Positions 1-7,852 of a DNA stretch of 40,371 nucleotides are shown piece after piece. The notes below the pieces were generated by a model, which was not told the DNA's origin, ran no database searches, and saw only the letters and a program-made list of their open reading frames with translations. This DNA comes from an uncultured Alphaproteobacteria bacterium (lineage in GTDB: Bacteria; Pseudomonadota; Alphaproteobacteria; HIMB59), in contig CACKFO010000011.1 of the NCBI GenBank assembly GCA_902599405.1, positions 1 through 40,371 on the forward strand, read 5' to 3'. Within the stretch, counting starts at the first letter, position 1. Each line of letters opens with the position of its first letter. Both the position numbers and the translations under genes were made by a program.

Positions 1-199
1 GATTTGAGATGATTTCTGATGCTTTTTTAACTAACTCTAATAAGTTTTGATAAATTTCATCTAAATCGTGTTCAATATAACCTTCATCTGTGATTATTTG
101 TCGGTGTTCCTTTTGAAATCTTTTTAAGACCTCTAATTTTTCATTAAAAACAATGACTGTCGTAGATGAAGTACTTGAGTCAATAGTTATATAACTCAT
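1..199 (-). CDS. FGGY-family carbohydrate kinase, N-terminus (partial, runs off left edge)
   Basis: About 66 residues are visible from ATG 199-197. They begin with the ATPase phosphate-1 motif of FGGY kinases (IDSSTSSTTVIVF) and continue with an EHDLDEIYQNLLEL stretch equivalent to the GWVEHDPEEI segment of glycerol kinase. The family phosphorylates polyols or ketoses in the cytoplasm. The start overlaps the stop of the upstream transketolase subunit by four bases (ATGA), so it is the last visible gene of the isomerase-transketolase-kinase operon and is probably translationally coupled. Substrate is not readable from this fragment; apulose or another ketose is plausible from context. The C-terminal half of a glycerol-kinase-like FGGY protein lies at 7846-8637 on the other strand without its N-terminus, so this copy may itself be broken just outside the window. 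Confidence 0.85.
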   Translation of the reverse strand, partial: MSYITIDSSTSSTTVIVFNEKLEVLKRFQKEHRQIITDEGYIEHDLDEIYQNLLELVKKASEIISN

Positions 200-1137
200 T
201 TGTTAATTAAGTCTTTTGATATTTTAGCTATTTTTTCCGGACTCATATCATAATGATCTAATACATCAGCTTGAGATCCATTAATCATATATTCGTCAGG
301 TATGCCAAGTATTTTGAGTTTTACATTTATATTATTTTGAGCAATCAGGCTCGCACAACATTCACCAAGTCCTCCAAATATACTATGTTCTTCGACTGTT
401 AAGATTGCTTTAGAGTTTTTAGAAAATTCAATAAATGTTTTTTTATCAAAGGGCTTTATTGTATGCATGCTGATAATTGAACAATGAATATTACTTTCTT
501 TTAAAATTTCACTAGCCAAGTATGCTCGTTGCAAAGTTTCACCAGTTGCTACAATTGTTAAATCCTCACCTTTTTTTACCACTATAGATTTTCCAATTTT
601 AAATTCTGTACCTGGAGGATGAATATCCATCATTGGTTTTTTTCCATATCTAATGTAAAGGGGATGACCATATGAAATAGCTTGTTTGATAGCTTGTGAT
701 GCTTCAAAGTTATCTGCAGGCGCAACTATTGTCATATTATTAATTGCTCTTAATGAAGCAAAATCATGAATTGAGTGATGCGTTGATCCTAACTGTCCAT
801 AACTAATCCCTGCACTAATTCCTATCAACGAGACATTGCGATCAGAATAAGCAACATCATTTTTAATCTGTTCTAAAGATCTTGCAGTTAAAAAACTCGC
901 AGGGGAGACAGCAAATACAATTTTTCCTCCTGCAGCTAAGCCTGATGAAACCCCGACTAAATTCTGTTCTGCGATACCTACTTCTATAATTTGATCAGGT
1001 AACTCTTTACCGAATGAAACTAATTTACCCGAACCTCTTGAGTCACTCGTTACAACAATAATATTTTTATTTTTTTTTGCCTCAGATAGTAATGTCTCAG
1101 AAAAAATTTCTAGGTTAGGTTTACCGATTTTATTCAT
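196..1137 (-). CDS. Transketolase, C-terminal subunit
   Basis: A 313-residue protein covering the pyrimidine-binding and C-terminal domains of a transketolase. The GIAEQN motif holds the glutamate (E57) that activates thiamine diphosphate. In two-subunit transketolases this chain pairs with the diphosphate-binding chain, here encoded directly upstream (8-base overlap, 1130-1137). The reaction is two-carbon ketol transfer between sugar phosphates. Split transketolases occur in general pentose metabolism but also in dedicated pathways such as apulose-4-phosphate transketolase (AptA/AptB) and sulfo-transketolase. The adjacent isomerase, FGGY kinase and sugar importer argue for a dedicated catabolic role. 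The symbol is left blank because specificity cannot be read from sequence. Confidence 0.93.
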   Translation of the reverse strand: MNKIGKPNLEIFSETLLSEAKKNKNIIVVTSDSRGSGKLVSFGKELPDQIIEVGIAEQNLVGVSSGLAAGGKIVFAVSPASFLTARSLEQIKNDVAYSDRNVSLIGISAGISYGQLGSTHHSIHDFASLRAINNMTIVAPADNFEASQAIKQAISYGHPLYIRYGKKPMMDIHPPGTEFKIGKSIVVKKGEDLTIVATGETLQRAYLASEILKESNIHCSIISMHTIKPFDKKTFIEFSKNSKAILTVEEHSIFGGLGECCASLIAQNNINVKLKILGIPDEYMINGSQADVLDHYDMSPEKIAKISKDLINK

Positions 1138-1957
1138 ATGAATTTAGTCTCTCATTCAGCTCTGAGATTGCCCTCCCATATTCATCATCGCTTGGCACTT
1201 TATGGTGCCAATTAATTTGATTTTCTATAAAACTTACACCGGACCCTTTAGTGGTTTTCGCAATTATGACAGTAGGCTTATTTTTTTGAATGGGTATTTC
1301 TTTAAATACATTTAATAATTCAGAAATATTATTTCCATTTGTTGAAATACTTTCAAAACCAAATGACTCAAATTTTTTATCAATCGGCTCGATTGGGTTA
1401 ACTTCTTCTGTTTTTCCTGTAATTTGTAAATCATTCCTATCAATAATTACAATTAAATTATCCAATTGATATTTAGAAGCAGTAGTGCAAGCTTCCCACA
1501 CTGAACCCTCTGATAGCTCTCCATCACCCAATAAAGCAAAAACTTTATTTGTTTTTTGATCTATTTTTTTAGATAGCGCTAAACCTACAGCAACTGAAAG
1601 GCCATGTCCTAAAGCGCCGGTGTTATGCTCAATTCCCAAAATTTTTCTAGTGGGATGTCCAATAAAATGAGAGTTAAAATGATTGAGTTTTTCAAGATCT
1701 TTTCTTGAAAAAAAACCTTGATCACAAAGAACGGTGTAAAGAGCCTCAACTGAATGACCTTTACTATGGATATAATGGTTTCGGTCTTTTTCGTTAAAGT
1801 TTTTAGGATTTATATCCAAGACCTTATTATATAAGACATTCAAAATGTCGATACATGATAAACTTCCACCAGTATGACCAGCGCCAGATTTATAAATAAT
1901 ATCTAATATGGCCTTCCTGTATTCTAAAGATTTTATTTTAAGTTGATTTAAGTCCAT
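1130..1957 (-). CDS. Transketolase, N-terminal (thiamine-diphosphate-binding) subunit
   Basis: A 275-residue protein matching the N-terminal domain of transketolase. The ThDP/Mg motif is GDGELSEG (144-151) followed by D173-R174-N175. Conserved histidines lie at H28 (GAGHTGG), H68 (SKGH), H101 (GHP) and H118 (LGHGLS). Single-chain transketolase is about 660 residues; this plus the next gene (313 residues) makes a split enzyme. It starts at ATG 1957, 23 bases after the isomerase stop, and overlaps the next gene by 8 bases. It is the second gene of a minus-strand operon: isomerase, transketolase N, transketolase C, kinase. Confidence 0.93.
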   Translation of the reverse strand: MDLNQLKIKSLEYRKAILDIIYKSGAGHTGGSLSCIDILNVLYNKVLDINPKNFNEKDRNHYIHSKGHSVEALYTVLCDQGFFSRKDLEKLNHFNSHFIGHPTRKILGIEHNTGALGHGLSVAVGLALSKKIDQKTNKVFALLGDGELSEGSVWEACTTASKYQLDNLIVIIDRNDLQITGKTEEVNPIEPIDKKFESFGFESISTNGNNISELLNVFKEIPIQKNKPTVIIAKTTKGSGVSFIENQINWHHKVPSDDEYGRAISELNERLNSYE

Positions 1958-1980
1958 TATTTATTGAATAGTAAATATTT

Positions 1981-2970
1981 TTAGTCTTGGGATAAATGTT
2001 TATATAAAGCTTTTTGAGCAATTTTTAAAGCAGCCATAGCATCATGATTTGCTTGAGCTTTTGTTAATGCTTCAATGTCTAAATCATTCAGGGCTTTGTC
2101 AACAGCTTTTAAAAAATCTATAGCGATATTTGCCATTACCACACTATCTTCTCTAAATGGAAACTGATCCAGTTGCCAAACACCTTCCCAATTATTTTTT
2201 CTTAGAACATAAAAAAATTCAAAAAGCTCTATGGGGTGAAGACTGCCAGCTAAAAGATCATCGTCCCATGATCTAAAGTTATCATTAACATCCATTCCAA
2301 ATAGCCTACCATAATCAATAGCTAATTGAGCCGAGTCAGCAGCTGACTCTCCACCATAAATAGCATGGCCAAAATCAAGAAGAAGTCCAATATTAGGAAG
2401 ACCTATTTTTTCAATACCAAGAATAGTTCTTGAAACAGAGTCATAGCTCATTTTTACCCTTGGCTCTCTTGGTTTATATTCTATTACGAAATTTAAATCA
2501 GTATTTTCACTTGCTAAATTTCCCACACCATCCATCGAATTTTTCCATAAAGATTTATGATCAACCTGAAAAGGATAGTCCCAACCATCTTGTCCAGGCC
2601 AAAGCTTAACATATTTGGCATTAAAAAATCTCACAGCCTCGCAAGCTTGAGTAATTAGTTCATGCGCTCTTTTTCTAATACCCGGATCAGGATTTGTGAA
2701 CGCTCCCTTTGAGAATTCTCTTGTATAAATTTCAGGAGTAATGCCAATCACTTTTAAATTAGCTTTATCGAGAGCATCTTTTATTTGCTCATTCGAGTAA
2801 TTTCCTCCAAAGTATGGAAAATTAAGATCTACGTATGAAAGGTCTTTTACTTGTCCAGCAAGTTCTATGGCATCAAGCACACTTCTTGGTTCACCATAAC
2901 CATCTGTTGCATATCTATCAAGATAGGTGGCAAAATGCCAAATACCTGCGCCAAACTCTTGTTTTTTCAT
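1981..2970 (-). CDS. RhaI-like TIM-barrel sugar isomerase
   Basis: About 329 residues from ATG 2970; a GTG two codons upstream (2976) is also possible. It is a xylose-isomerase-like TIM barrel most similar, from memory, to the Pseudomonas stutzeri type of L-rhamnose isomerase: [23 protein letters not shown] followed by [11 protein letters not shown], and LDQFPFRED. Counting from the GTG, the likely metal ligands are E166, D201, D229/N231 and D270, with H204 close by. The family converts aldoses to ketoses using Mn or Co. It heads the operon with the split transketolase and FGGY kinase and is divergent from the binding-protein gene at 3162. It could be a D-apiose isomerase, a rhamnose/lyxose/mannose isomerase or another aldose isomerase. 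The barrel assignment is secure, the substrate is not. Confidence 0.85.
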   Translation of the reverse strand: MKKQEFGAGIWHFATYLDRYATDGYGEPRSVLDAIELAGQVKDLSYVDLNFPYFGGNYSNEQIKDALDKANLKVIGITPEIYTREFSKGAFTNPDPGIRKRAHELITQACEAVRFFNAKYVKLWPGQDGWDYPFQVDHKSLWKNSMDGVGNLASENTDLNFVIEYKPREPRVKMSYDSVSRTILGIEKIGLPNIGLLLDFGHAIYGGESAADSAQLAIDYGRLFGMDVNDNFRSWDDDLLAGSLHPIELFEFFYVLRKNNWEGVWQLDQFPFREDSVVMANIAIDFLKAVDKALNDLDIEALTKAQANHDAMAALKIAQKALYKHLSQD

Positions 2971-3027
2971 GATCACATTTTCTATTATTTAAATTATTTT
3001 AGCTATCAATAATTTTAATTAACTCAT

Positions 3028-3044
3028 TGTTCGAAAATTGAACA
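3028..3044. promoter_or_regulatory. Imperfect 17-base palindrome, candidate operator
   Basis: TGTTC and GAACA arms are separated by seven bases in the divergent intergenic region between the isomerase and the sugar-binding-protein gene. The size and symmetry suit a dimeric sugar-responsive repressor site, but a short AT-rich palindrome can arise by chance. Confidence 0.3.
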
Positions 3045-3064
3045 GTTGAGACGATATTTTTGTC

Positions 3065-3081
3065 GCAAATGTCTTATTTGC
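3065..3081. promoter_or_regulatory. Inverted repeat with 6-base arms, candidate operator or hairpin
   Basis: GCAAAT and ATTTGC are perfect arms with a five-base spacer. The element spans 17 bases, like the palindrome at 3028-3044, and lies upstream of the candidate promoter of the binding-protein gene. No T-tract follows, so it is not a terminator. Confidence 0.3.
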
Positions 3082-3102
3082 ATGATTTTTTTCAACATTT
3101 AT

Positions 3103-3132
3103 TTGGAATTGATCACAAAAATTGACTAATAT
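3103..3132 (+). promoter_or_regulatory. Candidate sigma-70 promoter for the binding-protein gene
   Basis: TTGGAA (3103-3108) and TAATAT (3127-3132) are separated by 18 bases, about 30 bases before the start codon. A strong Shine-Dalgarno sequence, AGGAGG at 3151-3156, follows and fixes the start at 3162. AT-rich DNA makes the promoter call tentative; the ribosome site is clear. Confidence 0.3.
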
Positions 3133-3161
3133 GCACTCGTTTATAAACATAGGAGGAATTT

Positions 3162-4064
3162 ATGAAAAAAATAATTCTTACAATTCTTGTATCATTCCTA
3201 TCTCTTTCTGCTTTTGCTGAGAGATTTGTAATGGTTACACACGGCGAGGGTAAAGACCCTTTCTGGCCTGTTGTGCAAAAAGGTGGTGAAGATGCTGCTA
3301 GACACGTAGGTGCAGATTTTGAATACATTTTCAATCCATCTGGAGACCTAGGTGACATGGCTAAGTCAATTGCAGCTGCCGCTGCTACTCAGCCTGATGG
3401 TATGGTAGTTTCACTTCCTGATCCAGAAGCTCTAGGTCAAGCAATCAAAGATGCTGTTGCTGCTGGTATTCCAGTTATTACTATGAACTCAGGTTTAGAG
3501 TCTTCAGCTTCTCTTGGCGCATTAATGCACGTTGGTCAGCCTGAATTTCTTGCTGGTCAAAAAGCTGGTGAAAGAGCTAAAGCAGAAGGTGCAACTAAAG
3601 CACTTTGCATGATTCAGGAAGCTTACAACACTGCTCTTACAGATAGATGTGGCGGTTACGCAGAAGCTCTACCAACAACTAACGTAGACACTTCTAATGA
3701 CCCTGCTTCAATCCCAACAAGAGCTGCTGCTGGTTTACAAGCAAACCCTGACGTCGATGCTGTATTATCAGTTGGACCACACGTTTGTTCAGGTGTTCAA
3801 AAAGCTATTGATGATTTAGGTATGTCAGTACATCACTCTTGTTTTGACTTAAGTCCAGAAGTTATGGATTTAATCGCTTCAGGAAAAGTTGCATACACAA
3901 TCGACCAACAACAACGTCTACAAGGTTATATGCCTATCGTAGTTCTTCACCTATACAACAACGGTGCTGGACTATTACCAGGTGCTAATATTCCTTCTGG
4001 ACCTGGATTTGTTGACAAGTCAAACGCATCATCAGTTTCTGCATTAGCAGGTATTGATAGATAA
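3162..4064 (+). CDS. Sugar ABC transporter periplasmic binding protein (ribose/fructose type)
   Basis: A 300-residue type-1 periplasmic binding protein (Peripla_BP_4 style). A signal peptide covers residues 1-19, with cleavage after SAFA. The mature protein has the alternating alpha/beta segments typical of this fold, including DPFWPVVQKGGEDAA near its start, and would capture a sugar for the permease and ATPase encoded at 4144-6518. It is preceded by AGGAGG, and its codons use more C-ending forms than neighbouring genes, consistent with high expression. A strong hairpin with a T-run follows the stop. It is clearly different from the FrcB-like protein at 8714 and so probably binds another sugar. 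Divergent orientation to the isomerase-transketolase operon suggests that operon's substrate. Confidence 0.92.
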   Translation: MKKIILTILVSFLSLSAFAERFVMVTHGEGKDPFWPVVQKGGEDAARHVGADFEYIFNPSGDLGDMAKSIAAAAATQPDGMVVSLPDPEALGQAIKDAVAAGIPVITMNSGLESSASLGALMHVGQPEFLAGQKAGERAKAEGATKALCMIQEAYNTALTDRCGGYAEALPTTNVDTSNDPASIPTRAAAGLQANPDVDAVLSVGPHVCSGVQKAIDDLGMSVHHSCFDLSPEVMDLIASGKVAYTIDQQQRLQGYMPIVVLHLYNNGAGLLPGANIPSGPGFVDKSNASSVSALAGIDR

Positions 4065-4079
4065 TTTTATTTAATCTCA

Positions 4080-4108
4080 AAGTGGGCAATTTATTGCCCA
4101 CTTTTTTA
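4080..4108 (+). terminator. Strong hairpin with T-tract between binding protein and permease
   Basis: An 11-bp perfect stem (4080-4090 pairing with 4095-4105), a TTTA loop and a T-run to 4108. It is a textbook intrinsic terminator but lies inside a transporter operon. The likely role is partial termination or 3'-end protection that makes binding-protein mRNA exceed permease mRNA. Confidence 0.85.
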
Positions 4109-4143
4109 TAAACTACAGAGAGTATTTATTTACATTTAATATC

Positions 4144-5727
4144 ATGTCAGCTACAACTCAAAGACAAGAGTCAGATAGACATCAAAAAAAGACATGGTTT
4201 ACAGCATTAATATCTAGACCAGAAGTCGGTCCAATAGGAGTGATGCTCCTTTTATTTGGTATGTTGGGCTACTTTTCAATTCCAGCTGGGGAGATGTCAT
4301 GGAACCCCTTTACCGGTGAGGGTTTTAATGCTCTTGGTATTAGAAATTTTTTAAGAGTTATTTCTCAATTAGGTATAATTGCAATAGGAGCAGGTTTATT
4401 AATAATCGCTGGAGAATTTGATCTTTCAATCGGATCAATGATTGGTTTCGCTGGTGCCTGCATGGCAATGATTTTAAGATGGGGTTTTTCAGTCATCATA
4501 CCTTACATATCTTTTGAGGGTGGTTTTCATATTGAATTTTACACGTTATTTCACATCTCTGATGTCTCTCCAATTTTAGCTATCTTTATAACTTTATGCT
4601 TCACTTTATTTTTTGGTTGGTTACAAGGAACTATTGTTGTGAAGTCTGGTTTACCATCATTTATTGTTACACTTGGGGGCTTATTTTTTCTCAGAGGATT
4701 AACAGAAGTTTCTCTAAGATCTTTTAATCATAGACCAGATCAGACAAAAGGGGCGACTACTGTCACAGAGATTCCAGATATAAAAAATATTGTAAATGTC
4801 CCTGGCCATGGAGAAATGGTAAGAGAAAAAGCGAAAGCTTTACCGGAAGCTGATCTAGTAGCTATAGCCAAAGATTTACCAGCTGATACAGTTGCAACAA
4901 TTACAGATAGATTAGAATACACTTACCAAAGAGTAGCCGAAGCCAAGACACAAATTTTGCTTGATAAAGGAACTAAACCTTTACAAGAGGCTTTAGCAAA
5001 TGCTCAGCAAAGTGGAAATGATTATATGGTTGGCATGATTCAAGAAAAAATTGCTAACTTTCAAATCGATCCAGTAGTACCAAAAACAGTTACTGATGTT
5101 GATATAGCAAGAGTTTATATTGACTCTCTCATTACTGCTCGCCCCGTTGCGAATTTTTTTGGTGGAGATATTTTAGAACCTGTTTTTGATTGGCTTTATT
5201 ACCCGGTTGACTGGAACACTAATAATTTTGGAAATCAGTTTGCCTCTGGTTTATATTCCTGCGTCATGATTTGGCTAATTTTAGCGATTATTTGTTACAT
5301 TGTACTGAGCAAAACTCAAGCAGGTAACTGGATTTACTCAACTGGTGGAAATCTGAGTGCAGCCAAGGCAAATGGTGTACCTACAGATAAGGTTAAAGTA
5401 TCTCTATTTATGTTTTCTGCTTTTTGTGCAACAATTTTTGCAACCGCTCAAGTTTTTGAAGTTAATACAGCAGATGCGGCTAAAGGTAATTTAAAAGAAT
5501 TAGAGGCAATTGCTGCAGCTGTGATTGGTGGTGTTGTTTTAACAGGAGGTTTTGGCACCATACTCGGTATTGTTGTAGGCGCATTTATATTTGGTGTTGC
5601 TAAAGAAGCATTCTTTTATATTCCAGGCATAGACGGATCATTTTATAGAGTATTCTTAGGGTTAGTAATCATAGCTTCTGCTTTGACTAACGAAAATATT
5701 AGAAAACGAATTATGGGTAGTATTTAG
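4144..5727 (+). CDS. Sugar ABC transporter permease (FrcC/RbsC family) with large internal insertion
   Basis: A 527-residue inner-membrane permease of the ribose/fructose group. Family landmarks are GEFDLSIGSMIGF (90-102), SGLPSFIVTLGGLFFLRG (168-185) and AKANGVPTDKVK (407-418). Usual length is 320-370 residues. The excess is a hydrophilic, charged, helix-prone stretch at about residues 196-335 (nt 4729-5148) inserted after the conserved FIVTLGG helix, plus a shorter one around 112-140. Membrane segments resume near 365. The reading frame is open and the core motifs intact, so this is a genuine insertion rather than a frameshift. It lies 79 bases after the binding protein, past the hairpin, and 2 bases before the ATPase gene. 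Confidence 0.9.
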   Translation: MSATTQRQESDRHQKKTWFTALISRPEVGPIGVMLLLFGMLGYFSIPAGEMSWNPFTGEGFNALGIRNFLRVISQLGIIAIGAGLLIIAGEFDLSIGSMIGFAGACMAMILRWGFSVIIPYISFEGGFHIEFYTLFHISDVSPILAIFITLCFTLFFGWLQGTIVVKSGLPSFIVTLGGLFFLRGLTEVSLRSFNHRPDQTKGATTVTEIPDIKNIVNVPGHGEMVREKAKALPEADLVAIAKDLPADTVATITDRLEYTYQRVAEAKTQILLDKGTKPLQEALANAQQSGNDYMVGMIQEKIANFQIDPVVPKTVTDVDIARVYIDSLITARPVANFFGGDILEPVFDWLYYPVDWNTNNFGNQFASGLYSCVMIWLILAIICYIVLSKTQAGNWIYSTGGNLSAAKANGVPTDKVKVSLFMFSAFCATIFATAQVFEVNTADAAKGNLKELEAIAAAVIGGVVLTGGFGTILGIVVGAFIFGVAKEAFFYIPGIDGSFYRVFLGLVIIASALTNENIRKRIMGSI

Positions 5728-5729
5728 TT

Positions 5730-6518
5730 ATGGAAAACAATAATTCACCATTTATAGAAATTACAGATCTTGTAAAAAAGTTTGGAACATTTACAGCTTT
5801 AAATGGTGTCTCTTTAAATGTCTTACCAGGAGAAGTTCACGCATTACTTGGTGATAATGGTGCTGGAAAGTCCACTCTTATTAAAGTTTTATCAGGAGTT
5901 CACCAGCCAACTTCTGGAATTATTAAAGTTGGAGGAAGTGAAGTAAAATTTAGCTCTCCAAGAGAGGCAACTAGTGCAGGTATCGGAACTGTCTATCAAG
6001 ATCTGGCACTTAATGCCTTGACCTCTGTCACACGAAATTTTTTCTTGGGAAATGAATTAAAAAAAGGACCTGGCCCTTTTGGAATATTAGATTTTAAAAA
6101 AATGGATGAAATTACGATTACTGAAATGGGAAAAATTGGCATAAATATCTCAGATCCTACTCAGCCAGTTGGAACTATGTCAGGTGGTCAAAGACAGACA
6201 CTTGCTATTGCAAGAGCTATATACTTTGGTGCTAAGATTTTAATTTTGGATGAACCTACATCTGCACTTGGGCAAAAACAACAAATGGAAGTTTTAAAAA
6301 CTATTAAAAAAGTCCAACAATTAGGGAATATAGCTATTATTTTGATCACTCACAATGAAATCCACGCAAGACTTATTGCTGATCGATTTACATTCTTAAG
6401 CTTAGGTGAAGTAATAGGATCTGGAAAGTCATCAGAATTAGGTGGAGATGATGTTAAGCGTTTAATGGCTGGCGGAGCTCAAATAGGTGATTTGGCCAAA
6501 GAGCTTGAAGCTGTATAA
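5730..6518 (+). CDS. Sugar ABC transporter ATPase (FrcA type, single domain)
   Basis: A 262-residue cytoplasmic ATPase energising the importer. Walker A is GDNGAGKST (41-49), the Q-loop is Q90, the signature is SGGQRQ (151-156), Walker B is LILDEP with D174/E175, and the switch histidine is H208. Ribose/xylose systems usually use a double-length ATPase of about 500 residues; this one is single domain, as in FrcA, and should act as a homodimer. It starts two bases after the permease stop. It resembles the ATPase at 10902-11666, so the two importers are distant paralogues. Confidence 0.95.
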   Translation: MENNNSPFIEITDLVKKFGTFTALNGVSLNVLPGEVHALLGDNGAGKSTLIKVLSGVHQPTSGIIKVGGSEVKFSSPREATSAGIGTVYQDLALNALTSVTRNFFLGNELKKGPGPFGILDFKKMDEITITEMGKIGINISDPTQPVGTMSGGQRQTLAIARAIYFGAKILILDEPTSALGQKQQMEVLKTIKKVQQLGNIAIILITHNEIHARLIADRFTFLSLGEVIGSGKSSELGGDDVKRLMAGGAQIGDLAKELEAV

Positions 6519-6526
6519 TATTTTTA

Positions 6527-7348
6527 CTAGTAAGAGCTAGGATTATTATCTTTATCAGACTCATCGTAGTTTTGATTAGTAAGCTCTTTGAATTTTCTCA
6601 CATGAGTGGCTGCTGCTCCAGATAACAACCTTACATCATTTGTAATTGTTACAAGATCAAAACCCCATTCGGATGCCTTGGCAGCATACTCTGGAGTCCC
6701 ACAATGAAGACATGCAACTTTTCCATGTTTATGAGCAATATCTAAAATTTTCTTTTTAGACTCAATCATCTCAGGTTCTGTTCGATCAAACCCAGGTGTT
6801 AACTTTCCTTGGTTCAGCCCTATTGTTAAATCTGCTGTCCCGATATAAAGGCCATCAAGACCAGGAGTGGATGCTATATCATCAAGATTATCAAATGCTT
6901 CTTGAGTTTCTATCATGGCAAGACAAAACGTTCCCTCATTTGACTCATAAAAATAATTTGAACTAACGGAAAAGTTAGCTCTCGTCGGACCAAAACTTCT
7001 AATACCTACAGGTGGATATTTACAATCTTGAACAAGTTTTTGTGCTTGCTCTTTATTATTAATCATTGGGCAAATGATACCCAAAGCACCTGCATCCATA
7101 ACTTTCGATATTACTGCGTGATCTAATCCTGAAACTCTACAGATTGGAGTGACACCACTATTTCTAATACTTTGCAACATTTTAAATAAATCACTAAAGC
7201 CAATCATCCCATGTTGATAGTCAATGGTAAGGGCGTCATAACCTTGCTCAGACATAATTTCAGCAGTAAAAGTATTAGGTATTGATAAAAAGCTATTAAC
7301 AACCACTTCTTTTTTTTGCCATTTAGCTTTTACTTTGTTTTCAATCAT
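6527..7348 (-). CDS. HpcH/HpaI-family class II aldolase
   Basis: A 273-residue TIM-barrel aldolase of the 2-dehydro-3-deoxyglucarate / 4-hydroxy-2-oxo-acid aldolase family. Seen residues: catalytic H46 in DYQHG, R71, metal ligands E147 (MIET) and D173 (GTADLT). Such enzymes reversibly cleave 2-keto-3-deoxy sugar acids to pyruvate (or a related oxoacid) plus an aldehyde, using a divalent metal. It is convergent with the ATPase gene (8 bases apart). Upstream on its strand, 75 bases away, is the truncated iolG-like gene, which may have been its operon partner. Substrate is unknown. Confidence 0.9.
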   Translation of the reverse strand: MIENKVKAKWQKKEVVVNSFLSIPNTFTAEIMSEQGYDALTIDYQHGMIGFSDLFKMLQSIRNSGVTPICRVSGLDHAVISKVMDAGALGIICPMINNKEQAQKLVQDCKYPPVGIRSFGPTRANFSVSSNYFYESNEGTFCLAMIETQEAFDNLDDIASTPGLDGLYIGTADLTIGLNQGKLTPGFDRTEPEMIESKKKILDIAHKHGKVACLHCGTPEYAAKASEWGFDLVTITNDVRLLSGAAATHVRKFKELTNQNYDESDKDNNPSSY

Positions 7349-7423
7349 TGAGTGTTAGATATCAAAATTATTTAAAAATATAATTATAACAATTATTTAT
7401 TATTAATGAATAAATGCATAAAT

Positions 7424-7849
7424 TTAATCAATATTCTCCATCCTCCCACTTTTGACAGATTTATAAGCAGTTTCAGCTAAGAGAAGAGCTCTTCTTCCGT
7501 CCTCAAAACCAACAGATACAGGCTTTTTTTCCAAAATTGTTTCGACAAATGAGCTAATAGAATTCATATAAGACTCCTGGTATCTCTCAATAAAAAAATT
7601 TAAATAGGGTTCACTCTTGTCAACAAACTCTGAATTGTATTTTTTCAATTCATGTGGCTTTCTATTTTCAGATATAACCATCCCTTTGCTACCAAACAAC
7701 TCAACTCTTTGATCATATCCATAAGTTGCTGATCTGGAGTTGTTTATATGACATTGTTTTCCCGAGGCTGTTTCCATTATAATCATCAAGGTGTCACTAT
7801 CATTTAATTCAGATTTAATTTTTGGATCTATTAAAGCATTAGAAATTGC
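7424..7849 (-). pseudogene. iolG-like inositol/sugar dehydrogenase, C-terminal remnant (5'-truncated)
   Basis: The longest ATG-initiated form has 121 residues (start 7789), but homology continues upstream in frame through ALIDPKI and NDSDT to about 7849. That segment corresponds to the LVDP...GDVDT region of inositol 2-dehydrogenases. The GKQCHINNSRSATYGYDQR and FGSKGM motifs are the conserved substrate-domain signature of IolG-type Gfo/Idh/MocA enzymes. The NAD-binding Rossmann domain and EKP motif, roughly the first 200 residues, are missing. At the break the sequence switches to a kinase reading the other way (7846). The surviving piece cannot bind NAD and is presumably non-functional. Confidence 0.85.
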
Positions 7850-7852
7850 AAA
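7840..7852. other. Rearrangement breakpoint joining two 5'-truncated genes
   Basis: To the left is the interior of an iolG-like gene read on the minus strand; to the right is the interior of an FGGY kinase read on the plus strand. Both lose their N-terminal halves here. No transposase, terminal repeat or target duplication is visible. It could be an inversion junction, a deletion between divergent genes, or an assembly chimera. Confidence 0.7.

Noticed and set aside
3113-3358. Minus-strand open frame of 81 codons over the binding-protein start
   Set aside because: It lies antisense to a clear signal peptide and AGGAGG site, and has no recognisable protein features.
7840-7852. Transposon or insertion-sequence scar at the junction
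   Set aside because: No inverted terminal repeats, target duplication or transposase fragment can be seen on either side.
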